Assembly (NCBI RefSeq): GCF_014084125.1
Contig: NZ_CP048405.1
Coordinates: 4,712,001 to 4,776,000, forward strand
Direction: 5' to 3'
Length of the DNA: 64,000 nucleotides
Source of the DNA: Streptacidiphilus sp. PB12-B1b
GTDB taxonomy: Bacteria > Actinomycetota > Actinomycetes > Streptomycetales > Streptomycetaceae
The translations under genes were made by a program, and so were the position numbers. The notes under the pieces were generated by a model. The model made no database searches and was not told the DNA's origin. It saw only the letters and a list, made by a program, of their open reading frames with translations. Positions 38,413 to 47,720 of the stretch are shown piece by piece (the stretch's first letter is position 1; the number at the start of each line of letters is the position of its first letter).

Positions 38413-39255
38413 ATGTGTCGTGTGGTCGACCTGCAGCAGGCGGTACTCGCCAAGAACAACGTCTGCGCCGACGATCTGCGGTCCGGCCTCGCGGCCCGCG
38501 GCACCGTCGTGATCAACCTGCTCTCCAGCCCCGGCAGCGGCAAGACCGCCCTGCTGGAGCAGGAGTTGGCGCTGGCCCGGCGGCGCGGCGTGCCGGTCGC
38601 GGCGCTCACCGCCGACCTGGCCACCGAGAACGACGCGCGGCGGCTGGCCCGCTCCGGCGTCCCGGTCAAGCAGGTGCTCACCGACGGCCTGTGCCACCTG
38701 GAGGCCGGGATGCTCGGCGGCCACCTGGAGGGCTGGCTGCCGGACGACACCCGGCTGCTGTTCGTGGAGAACGTCGGCAACCTGGTCTGCCCCGCCTCCT
38801 ACGACCTGGGCGAGACGCTGCGGGTGGTGCTGGCCTCGGTCACCGAGGGCGAGGACAAGCCGCTGAAGTACCCGACCGCCTTCGGCCTGGCCCAGCTGGT
38901 GCTGGTGACCAAGAGCGACATCGCCGGGGCCGTCGAGTTCGACGAGGCCGCGTTCCGGCGCAACGTCGACCAGGTCAACCCCGGTGTGGAGACCCTGCTG
39001 ACCTCGGCCAAGACCGGGGACGGCATCGGCGCACTGCTGGACCGGGCGCTGGCCGCGGCGCAGGGCAGCCCCACGCACACCCCGGTCATGGCCACGCACC
39101 ACACCCACCACGACCACCACGGCCAGGACCGCGGCCAGGACCACGATGGTCAGGACCGGCCGCACAGCCACGACCACGACCGGCACGGCGGCGGGGCGCA
39201 CGGACACCACCGCCCCACCGCAGCCGCCGCTTCCATGGCGCAGCACCGGTCGTGA
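38413..39255 (+). CDS. hypB: Hydrogenase nickel incorporation GTPase HypB
   Basis: 280 residues. The P-loop is SSPGSGKTALLEQ (about 38-50). Other GTPase motifs are LTADLATENDARRL, FVENVGNLVCPASYDLG and LVTKSDIAG. It hydrolyses GTP while nickel passes to the large subunit. The nickel-storage histidine tract, usually at the N-terminus, is at the C-terminus here: about 16 His in the last 60 residues. The stop overlaps the GTG of hypF (GTGA). Confidence 0.94.
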   Translation: MCRVVDLQQAVLAKNNVCADDLRSGLAARGTVVINLLSSPGSGKTALLEQELALARRRGVPVAALTADLATENDARRLARSGVPVKQVLTDGLCHLEAGMLGGHLEGWLPDDTRLLFVENVGNLVCPASYDLGETLRVVLASVTEGEDKPLKYPTAFGLAQLVLVTKSDIAGAVEFDEAAFRRNVDQVNPGVETLLTSAKTGDGIGALLDRALAAAQGSPTHTPVMATHHTHHDHHGQDRGQDHDGQDRPHSHDHDRHGGGAHGHHRPTAAAASMAQHRS

Positions 39256-41681
39256 CCGCTCCGCCGACCAGTCCGCCCGGCCCGGGCGTCGCCGACGGCA
39301 CCCGGCGGCGCCGGGTCACCGTCCGGGGCGTGGTGCAGGGCGTGGGCTTCCGTCCCTTCGTCTACACCCTGGCCACCGGGCTCGGCCTCGCCGGGCACGT
39401 GACCAACTCCGCCGAGGGCGTCCTCGTCGAGGTCGAGGGCGACCGGCGGGCCGTGGACGCCTTCTGTGCGCGGATCGGCGCGGAGGCCCCGCCGCTGGCG
39501 GTGGTGGAGTCGGTGCAGCACGACGAGGTGGCCCCGGCCGGGGGGACCGGCTTCACCATCCTCGCCTCGCGCGGCGGCGGACCGGCCGCCACCCTGGTCT
39601 CCCCCGACGTGGCCACTTGCGCCGACTGCCTGGCCGAGCTGGCCGACCCGGCGGACCGCCGGCACCGGCACCCCTTCATCACCTGCACCAACTGCGGGCC
39701 GCGCTTCACCATCGTCACCGGGCTCCCCTACGACCGGGAGCACACCACCATGGCCCGGTTCGCCCTGTGCCCGGCCTGCGCCGCCGAGTACGCCGATCCG
39801 GCCGACCGGCGGTTCCACGCCCAGCCGGTGGCCTGCCACGACTGCGGCCCCACGCTGCGGCTGGTGCCCGGCTCCGGCCTGCCGTCGGGCGGCGCGCAGG
39901 AGCCGGTCGCGCCGGAGCCGGTCGCCGAGGCCCGGCGGCTGCTGGCGGACGGCGCGATCCTGGCCGTCAAGGGCATCGGCGGCTACCACCTGGCCTGCGA
40001 CGCCACCGATCCGGCGGCCGTCGCCCGGCTGCGGCAGCGCAAGAACCGGGGGCGCAAGCCCTTCGCGCTGATGGCCGCCGAGACCGCCGAGGTCGAGCGG
40101 CTGGCACTGCTCTGCCCCGAGGAGCGGGCCGTGCTCACCGGCGGGCTGCGCCCGATCGTGCTGCTGCGCCGCCGCCCGGAGTCGGAGCAGGCACTGCCGG
40201 GCGTCGCCCCCGGCAGCCCCGACCTGGGCTTCATGCTGCCCTACACCCCAGTGCACCAGCTGCTGCTGGGGCTGCCCGGCGACCCGCCCGGCCCCCGGCT
40301 GCTGGTGATGACCAGCGGCAACCTGTCCGGCGAGCCGATCGTCACCGACGACGACGAGGCGCTGGCCCGGCTGGCGCCGCTCGCCGACGCCTGGCTCACC
40401 CACGACCGTCCGATCCACGTGCCCTGCGACGACTCGGTGGTGCGGATCTGCGATGGGCAGCAGCTCACCCTGCGCCGCTCGCGCGGCTACGCCCCGCTGC
40501 CGGTCGCGCTGCCGCTGCCGGTCCCGGCCTCGCTGGCGGTCGGCGGCGACCTGAAGAACGTCTTCTGCCTGGGCGAGGGGCGGCGCGCCTGGCTGTCCGC
40601 GCACATCGGCGACATGGACGACCTGGCCACCCAGCAGGCGTTGACCGGCGCCGAGCGGCAGCTGGAGTCCATCACCGGGGTCCGCCCCGGGCTGCTCGCC
40701 GCCGACCTGCACCCGCGCTACCGCTCCGGCCAGTGGGCCGAGCGCCACCGGGACGGCCGACCGCTGGCCCGGGTGCAGCACCACCACGCCCATGTCGCCT
40801 CGGCCATGGCCGAGCACGGCCTGGACGGCGCCCGCCGGGTCATCGGCGTGGCCTTCGACGGCACCGGCTACGGCGACGACGGCGCGGTCTGGGGCGGGGA
40901 GACCCTGCTCGCCGACTACGGCGGCTACCACCGCTTCGCCCAGCTGGCGTACGTACCGCTGCCGGGCGGCGACGCCGCGGTCCGGCGGCCGTACCGGATG
41001 GCGCTGGCGCACCTGCGCGCGGCCGGTCTCGACTGGGCCCCGGAGCTGCCCTGTGTCCGGGCCTGCCCGCCTGATGAACTTCAGCCTCTGGCACGACAGT
41101 TGGAGCGCGGTTTGAACTGCGTGCCGACCTCCGGCATGGGCCGGCTGTTCGACGCGGTCTCCTCGCTGGCGGGGGTGTGCCAGCTCGCCGAGTACGAGGC
41201 GCAGGCCGCGATCGAGCTGGAGGCCGCCGCGCTGCGGGCCGGGGACGGGACCGTGGACGGCGCCGGGGACGGCTACCGGTTCGCGCTGCGCCCGGCCGAG
41301 CCCGCCGCCGAGCAGTCCGGCAGGAGCGGCGGGGCGGAGCTGGTCGCCGATCCGGCGCCGGTGCTGGCGGCGGTCACCGCCGACCTGGGCCGGGGCGTCC
41401 CGGTGGAGTTGATCGCGGCCCGGTTCCACGCGGCCGTCGCCGAGCTGGTCCGGCGGACCTGCGGGCTGGCCCGGGAGCGGCACGGCCTGGACACGGTCGC
41501 GCTGACCGGCGGGGTGTTCGCCAACACCCTGCTCACCGCCGCCTGCGCCGCCGACCTGCGCCGGGACGGCTTCACGGTACTGCGGCACCGCTTGGTCCCG
41601 CCCAACGACGGGGGCCTGGCCCTCGGCCAGCTGATGGTCGCCGCGGCGGCCCGCCGACCGGGTCCGCCGACCGCCCCCTGA
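39252..41681 (+). CDS. hypF: Carbamoyltransferase HypF
   Basis: 809 residues. The N-terminal acylphosphatase domain is VTVRGVVQGVGFRPFVYTLA. Two zinc fingers (CADCLAEL... CTNCGPRF and CPACAAEY... CHDCGP) follow. The YrdC-like domain contains KGIGGYHLACDA and KPFALMA, and the Kae1-like C-terminal domain has HHHAHVASAMAEHG and GGVFANTLL. HypF makes the carbamoyl adenylate and passes the group to HypE, the source of the cyanide ligands. It starts at the GTG overlapping hypB. The encoded domain order and length are normal. Confidence 0.95.
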   Translation: MTAPPTSPPGPGVADGTRRRRVTVRGVVQGVGFRPFVYTLATGLGLAGHVTNSAEGVLVEVEGDRRAVDAFCARIGAEAPPLAVVESVQHDEVAPAGGTGFTILASRGGGPAATLVSPDVATCADCLAELADPADRRHRHPFITCTNCGPRFTIVTGLPYDREHTTMARFALCPACAAEYADPADRRFHAQPVACHDCGPTLRLVPGSGLPSGGAQEPVAPEPVAEARRLLADGAILAVKGIGGYHLACDATDPAAVARLRQRKNRGRKPFALMAAETAEVERLALLCPEERAVLTGGLRPIVLLRRRPESEQALPGVAPGSPDLGFMLPYTPVHQLLLGLPGDPPGPRLLVMTSGNLSGEPIVTDDDEALARLAPLADAWLTHDRPIHVPCDDSVVRICDGQQLTLRRSRGYAPLPVALPLPVPASLAVGGDLKNVFCLGEGRRAWLSAHIGDMDDLATQQALTGAERQLESITGVRPGLLAADLHPRYRSGQWAERHRDGRPLARVQHHHAHVASAMAEHGLDGARRVIGVAFDGTGYGDDGAVWGGETLLADYGGYHRFAQLAYVPLPGGDAAVRRPYRMALAHLRAAGLDWAPELPCVRACPPDELQPLARQLERGLNCVPTSGMGRLFDAVSSLAGVCQLAEYEAQAAIELEAAALRAGDGTVDGAGDGYRFALRPAEPAAEQSGRSGGAELVADPAPVLAAVTADLGRGVPVELIAARFHAAVAELVRRTCGLARERHGLDTVALTGGVFANTLLTAACAADLRRDGFTVLRHRLVPPNDGGLALGQLMVAAAARRPGPPTAP

Positions 41682-41727
41682 CGACACACCGACAGACCGA
41701 CAGGTCGACATATCGAGGAGAACACCC

Positions 41728-42044
41728 ATGTGCCTAGCGGTGCCCGGCAGAGTGCTGGAGATCGAGGAACGGGACGGTACCCGAATGGCCAGCGTCGACT
41801 TCGGCGGCGTGGTCAAGGACGTGTGCCTGGAGTACCTGCCGGACCTCCAGGTGGGCGAGTACGCCATCGTCCACGTCGGCTTCGCCCTGCAACGGCTGGA
41901 CGAGGAGTCGGCGCTGCGCACCCTGGAGCTGTTCGCCGATCTGGGGATGCTGCAGGAGGAGTTCGGCGACCCGTGGGCGCTCGCCGCCGAGGCCCAGGGC
42001 CACTCCTGGTCGGACGAGGACGGCGCACCGCAGGAGGCGCGGCA

Positions 42045-42048
<4 letters not shown>
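41728..42048 (+). CDS. hypC: Hydrogenase maturation chaperone HypC
   Basis: 106 residues. It starts [12 protein letters not shown] with the essential Cys2 that binds the iron centre, and has [38 protein letters not shown]. It carries Fe(CN)2CO with HypD to the large subunit. It is slightly longer than usual, ending in an acidic tail. GAGGAG precedes the ATG. It overlaps hypD by GTGA. Confidence 0.94.
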
Positions 42049-43161
<1,113 letters not shown>

Positions 43162-43169
<8 letters not shown>

Positions 43170-44253
43170 CATCACCGAGACCGTCACCGGGCCCCTGCCC
43201 CCGCCGGTGGACCCGGCGGCGTGGAGCTGCCCCGCCCCGCTGCGCGACCAGCCCCGGGTGGTGATGGGCCACGGCGGCGGCGGCGCGATGTCCGCCGAGC
43301 TGGTCCAGCACATCTTCGCGCCCGCCTTCGGAGGCGAGGTGCTCGCGCAGCTCGGCGACGCGGCCGCGGTCACCCTCGGCGGGGCCCGGCTGGCGTTCTC
43401 CACCGACTCCTTCGTGGTCCGCCCGCTGTTCTTCCCCGGCGGCTGCATCGGCGACCTGGCGGTCAACGGCACCGTCAACGACCTGGCCATGAGCGGCGCC
43501 CGGGCGGCCTACCTGTCCTGCGGGTTCATCCTGGAGGAGGGCGTGGAGATGCCGGTGGTCGCCCGCATCGCCCAGGCGCTCGGCGACGCCGCGCGCGCCG
43601 CCGGGGTGGAGGTGGCGACCGGCGACACCAAGGTGGTGGAGTCCGGCCACGGCGACGGCGTCTACATCAACACGGCCGGCATCGGCCTGATCCCGGCCGG
43701 GGTGGACCTGCGCCCGCAGCGGGTCGTCCCGGGCGACGTGGTGATCGTCAGCGGGGACATCGGCGTCCACGGCGTGGCCATCATGAGCGTCCGCGAGGGG
43801 CTGGAGTTCGGCGTCGCCATCCAGAGCGACTGTGCCCCGCTGGGCGGCCTGGTGGACGCCATGCTGGCGGTCACCCCCGACCTGCACGTGCTGCGCGACC
43901 CCACCCGGGGCGGCCTGGCGGCCTCGCTGAACGAGATCGCCGCGGCCTCGGGCACCGGCGTGGTCGTCCAGGAGCGCAGCGTGCCCGTCCCGGACGGCGT
44001 CGCCAACGCCTGCGCCATCCTCGGCCTGGACCCGATGTACGTCGCCAACGAGGGCAAACTGGTCGCCTTCGTCCCGCGCGAGCACGCGGACGCCGTCCTG
44101 GCCGCGATGCGCGCCCACCCCCTGGGCGCGGCCGCCCGCGTCATCGGCGAGGCCGTCCCGGACCACCCCGGCATGGTCGTCGCCCGCACCGCCCTCGGCG
44201 GCACCCGCGTCGTCGACCTCCCCATCGGCGAACAGCTCCCCCGTATCTGCTGA
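43162..44253 (+). CDS. hypE: Hydrogenase maturation protein HypE (carbamoyl dehydratase)
   Basis: 363 residues from a TTG at 43162, nine bases after GGAGG. The PurM-like ATP-binding motifs are [47 protein letters not shown] and [13 protein letters not shown]. The C-terminal PRIC ends with the Cys (C363) that accepts carbamoyl from HypF and dehydrates it to thiocyanate. It is the last gene of the locus; a strong hairpin follows. Confidence 0.95.
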
Positions 44254-44274
44254 CCGCCCGCCGGGGCCGCCCCC

Positions 44275-44314
44275 AGACCGCCCCGGGCCCGCCGTGCCGG
44301 GCCCCGGGCGGTCT
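44275..44314. terminator. Terminator after hypE
   Basis: A 17-base stem with a single mismatch (arms 44275-44291 and 44298-44314, small loop) ends the hydrogenase locus. The remaining 163 bases to the phosphatase start contain no clear promoter I can define. Confidence 0.8.
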
Positions 44315-44477
44315 GTCGGGCGGGTGGGGCGGGGCGGAAATAGGATGGAATGGCTGAGTGCTGCTCGGTTCGGGCCCGGTGCGGGCGCGGGCCGGTCGGT
44401 TGGGGAGCCCCTGGGGCCGACTCCGGGCAGGTGACGGGGAGGAGGACGCCGGGGGTTCGACGCACCTCGGAGGGTCG

Positions 44478-45365
44478 ATGACCCGACGCCATCCCGTTAG
44501 TGCCGACGACCTGCTGAGCGAGCTGGGACGGCTCACCGCCCAGGCGCTGGAGCGCGCCGAGTTCCAGCAGGCCCGGGTGGAGCTGGCCGAGGCCCTCCAG
44601 CGCGGGCTGCTGCCGGGCGCGCTGCCGCAGCTGCCGGGGCTCCGGACCGCCGCCCGCTACGCGCCCGCCCGGCACGGTCTGGACATCGGCGGCGACTGGT
44701 ACGACGGCTTCGCGCTGCCGGGCGGCTCGCTGGGCTTCTCCATCGGCGACGTCCAGGGCCACGACGTGGAGGCGGCGGCCTTCATGGGGCAGGTCAGGAT
44801 CGTGCTGCGGGCGGTGGCGGCCACCGCCGCCGATCCGGGGGAGGTCCTCAGCCGGGCCAACGACCTGCTGCTCTCGATGGACTCCGCCCTCTTCGCCACC
44901 TGCAGCTTCCTGTGCTTCGACCCGGTCGCCTGGGAGCTGTCGGACGCCCGGGCCGGCCATGTGCCGGCCGTCTGGGCCACCGCGGACGGCCGCAGCGGCA
45001 TCGTCCAGGACGAGGGCGGCCTGCCGATCGGCATCCTGCCGGGCGAGGGCTACCCGGTGACCCGGCACCGGCTGCCGCAGCCGGGGGCGTTCGTGCTGCT
45101 GACCGACGGGGTGGTCGAGGGCCCCGCGTTCCCGATCGAGGCCGGGCTGGAGCAGGTGGCGCAGGTGGTCCGGGCCGGGGTGGGCGGCGGCGCCGGGGCA
45201 GACCCGGCGCAGCTGGCCGCCGAGGTGATCAAGGTGGCCGACCTCACCGGGCACACCGACGACGCCGCGGTCCTGGTCCTGTGCCACGACGCACCGCACG
45301 ACGCACGGCCGGACGTACCGCCCGACGCACCGCCCGACGCGGCCTCGGGGCCCGGCGCGGGGTGA
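44478..45365 (+). CDS. PP2C/SpoIIE-type serine phosphatase
   Basis: 295 residues from an ATG preceded by GGAGGG. A short N-terminal coiled segment (LGRLTAQALERAEFQQARVELAEALQRGLLP) leads to the SpoIIE/RsbU domain: DIGGDWYDGF, FSIGDVQGHDVEA, LLLTDGVVEGP-like and LTGHTDDAAVLVL hold the metal-binding aspartates. Such enzymes dephosphorylate anti-anti-sigma factors. No sensor domain is present, but the next gene encodes a MASE1 membrane sensor without an output domain, so the two may form one split receptor. A C-terminal Asp/Ala/Pro repeat follows. Confidence 0.83.
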   Translation: MTRRHPVSADDLLSELGRLTAQALERAEFQQARVELAEALQRGLLPGALPQLPGLRTAARYAPARHGLDIGGDWYDGFALPGGSLGFSIGDVQGHDVEAAAFMGQVRIVLRAVAATAADPGEVLSRANDLLLSMDSALFATCSFLCFDPVAWELSDARAGHVPAVWATADGRSGIVQDEGGLPIGILPGEGYPVTRHRLPQPGAFVLLTDGVVEGPAFPIEAGLEQVAQVVRAGVGGGAGADPAQLAAEVIKVADLTGHTDDAAVLVLCHDAPHDARPDVPPDAPPDAASGPGAG

Positions 45366-45384
45366 CAGGCGGGGGCCGCTGCGC

Positions 45385-46392
45385 GTGTCACGGCCGGTGT
45401 CGGCCGCCGGTCGTTGTCTCATGGCTGCTGTGCTGCGCTACCAGGAACTCCCGCGTCCGGTCAGGACAGGGCTCCTGGTCGTCGCGGTCGCCGCCGGCTA
45501 CTTCGCCGCCGGCCGGCTCGGCCTGCTGCGGCAGGTGGTCGTGGACGGGGCCCGGGTGACCCCGCTGTGGCCGCCGACCGGCATCGCCCTGGTCTGCCTG
45601 CTCACGCTGGGGCTGCGGATCTGGCCCGGCATCGCGCTGGGCGAGCTGCTGGTCATCGTCTCCATCGGGCCGTTCGGGCCGTCGTCGGTGGCGATCGTGG
45701 CCGGCAGCACCCTGGCGCCGGTCTGCTCGTACCTGCTGCTGCGCCGCGCGGGCTTCCGGATCGAGCTGGACCGGCTGCGGGACGGGGTGGCGCTGGTCTT
45801 CCTCGGCGCCCTGTGCGGCATGCTGCTGAGCGCCACCGCGGGCAGCTCGGCCCTGGTGCTGGACGGGTCGCTGCCGCTGAGCCAGTTCTGGAACACCTGG
45901 TGGCCGTGGTGGGCCGGGGACGCCATGGGCGTGCTGGTGGTGGCGCCGCTGCTGCTGGTGGTGCTCACGGTACGGCTGCAGCGGGGCGTGGGCGCGGCCC
46001 GCTGGGCGGAGGGCGCGCTGGTGCTGACCGGCACCGCCTTCCTCACCGTGCTGGTCACCCGCACCACGCTCGACCTGCTGTTCCTGGTCTTCCCGCTGCT
46101 GATCTGGTCGGCCATCCGGTTCCAGCTGGTGGGCGCGGTGCTGTCGGTGCTGCTGGTGTCGGTGCTGGTGATCGGGGCGGCCAGGGAGGGCACCGGCCCG
46201 TTCGAGCACCAGAGCACGGTCGGCATCATGGTCACCCTGCAGGCACTGAACGGCACCGCGGCGCTGACCACGCTGCTGCTGGCGGCGGTGGTCACCGAGC
46301 GCCGGAACACCTATCTGAAGATCGAGCAGGCATGCCAGGCGCTGACCGAGGTGGTGGCCCGGCTGGCCCACGGCGACGAGCCGGAGGACTGA
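45385..46392 (+). CDS. MASE1-domain membrane protein without output domain
   Basis: Up to 335 residues with about nine transmembrane helices. MASE1 features are VTPLWPPTGIALVCLLTLGLRIWPGIALGELLV, WWAGDAMGVLVVAPLLL and LLFLVFPLLIWSAIRFQLVGA. MASE1 is normally the membrane sensor of a histidine kinase, cyclase or phosphatase, yet here the protein ends after a short helix (ERRNTYLKIEQACQALTEVVARLAHG). It lies 19 bases after the PP2C gene. GTG at 45385 has a G-rich site upstream; ATG at 45421 is an alternative without one. Confidence 0.8.
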   Translation: MSRPVSAAGRCLMAAVLRYQELPRPVRTGLLVVAVAAGYFAAGRLGLLRQVVVDGARVTPLWPPTGIALVCLLTLGLRIWPGIALGELLVIVSIGPFGPSSVAIVAGSTLAPVCSYLLLRRAGFRIELDRLRDGVALVFLGALCGMLLSATAGSSALVLDGSLPLSQFWNTWWPWWAGDAMGVLVVAPLLLVVLTVRLQRGVGAARWAEGALVLTGTAFLTVLVTRTTLDLLFLVFPLLIWSAIRFQLVGAVLSVLLVSVLVIGAAREGTGPFEHQSTVGIMVTLQALNGTAALTTLLLAAVVTERRNTYLKIEQACQALTEVVARLAHGDEPED

Positions 46393-46396
46393 CCGC

Positions 46397-47374
46397 TCAG
46401 CTCCACTCCCAGCGCACGCCGACCACGCCCGGCGGCAGGTCCAGCGCGACCACGTGGGCGGTCCCCGAGGGCCCGATCCACAGTGGTCTTCGCAGCCGGT
46501 CCTCGTCCGCGCCGGGGTCGCGCTCGTAGTGGTAGCAGTGGGCGGGCACGGCGGCCGGGTCGAAGTGCACCTGCAGCACGTACTCGCGCACCGGGGTGGC
46601 GAACCTCCGGTCGCCGTTGGTCGCCACCTCGCCGTTCTGCAGCAGCAGCTCGTAGTCGAAGACCGCCGTGTCGCCGGTGTTCAGCGGGGCGTCCAGGAGC
46701 AGCTCGGCCAGGACGAAGCCGGAGTCGGGCCGGTGGCGCAGCCGTCCGACCCGGGCGTTGCGGACCAGGTTGAAGACGGCCGGGTCCTCCCGGGCCTCGT
46801 TGGTGCGGAAGCCGACCACGCAGCGGGAGACCCGGTCGGTCGTGGCCCGGACGACCTGGCGCACCCGCAGCAGGTACCGTCCGCGCTCGGCGTCCACGTG
46901 GTAGGTGTCGTGGACGCTCAGCCGTTCCAGCGACTCCGGCGGCGGCGCCTCCAGCTCGTCCAGGACCTCCAGCAGCCAGGGGTCCTCCGGCCAGAGCTCG
47001 TCGAAGCGGCGGACCTCGGGCTTGGGCGGCTGGGCGGCCCAGCGGCCGCGCAGCCGGGGCGAGCCGAGCAGCCCGGTCAGGGCCTGTTCGGGCAGGCCCA
47101 GCAGCTCCTCCAGCAGCGTGACGGCGCGCAGCGAGACCATGCGCTCGGGCTGGCTGCGGCCCCGGCGCCAGTAGCTGAGCGTGGTCACGCTGACGGTGGC
47201 GCCGCGGGCGGACAGGTGCTGCTGGATGGTGTAGAGGCTCATGCCGCTGGCCTCGACGGCGGCATGCAGCCCTTCCGCAAAGGTGCCGGGCACAGCCCCC
47301 TCGTTGGGGCCGGCGGCGGAGCCACGCCCCGGCATGGTGGCCAGGGCTGACAGGTCGTCACTGTACTGCGTCAT
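46397..47374 (-). CDS. XRE-type helix-turn-helix regulator
   Basis: 325 residues. The N-terminal helix-turn-helix is FAEGLHAAVEASGMSLYTIQQHLSARGATVSVTTLSYWRRGRSQPER. A large C-terminal domain has no motif I know (ERLSVHDTYHVDAERGRYLLRVRQVVRATTDRVSRCVVGFRT, then VREYVLQVHFDP and VVALDLPPGVVGVRWEW), probably a beta-rich sensor. The ATG at 47374 follows GACGGGGC; another ATG eight codons upstream has no ribosome site. It diverges from the secreted S53 protease gene and may regulate it. It is convergent with the MASE1 gene (4-base gap). Confidence 0.75.
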   Translation of the reverse strand: MTQYSDDLSALATMPGRGSAAGPNEGAVPGTFAEGLHAAVEASGMSLYTIQQHLSARGATVSVTTLSYWRRGRSQPERMVSLRAVTLLEELLGLPEQALTGLLGSPRLRGRWAAQPPKPEVRRFDELWPEDPWLLEVLDELEAPPPESLERLSVHDTYHVDAERGRYLLRVRQVVRATTDRVSRCVVGFRTNEAREDPAVFNLVRNARVGRLRHRPDSGFVLAELLLDAPLNTGDTAVFDYELLLQNGEVATNGDRRFATPVREYVLQVHFDPAAVPAHCYHYERDPGADEDRLRRPLWIGPSGTAHVVALDLPPGVVGVRWEWS

Positions 47375-47720
47375 GGTGCTGCCCCGTCTTGCCGACATGG
47401 CGCATCGCGCTGAACGGCACCATCGTGCCCGGCGTTCGGCTGCATGTCACTGGCCAGTAGCTTTGCGAACGCTGTGAGGCATGCCACGTCCGTGCGGACG
47501 CTACGCGCAGAGATCATTCATCCGTGACGGCGCGCACACGGTGTGCAGCGAATCGCCTTCCGTCCGTGAACAGTTTCTTAACATTTGAAAGTTCATGGAC
47601 AATATATGGGCTTCTCCTTGCCTACTGGGCGGTCACCTTCTGCCAGGTTGCGTCTGGACGCTCCAAGACCTGGAGTGCGAGGCCCCTTCCTGGTGTGCGG
47701 CCAGGACGAGGAGGTTCAAC
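47375..47720. other. 346-base divergent intergenic region
   Basis: This gap separates the XRE regulator from the S53 protease. It holds an AT-rich pocket at about 47570-47610, striking in DNA this GC-rich, and no open frame with coding character. The protease ribosome site GAGGAGG lies at its right end. Apart from the promoter noted separately I see no repeats or RNA gene. Confidence 0.6.
47578..47606 (+). promoter_or_regulatory. Likely promoter of the S53 protease
   Basis: TTAACA (47578-47583) and AATATA (47601-47606) are 17 bases apart in the AT-rich pocket, about 115 bases before the TTG start. The -10 is imperfect and could be shifted a few bases (TATATG). The long leader leaves room for regulation. 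Confidence 0.4.
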
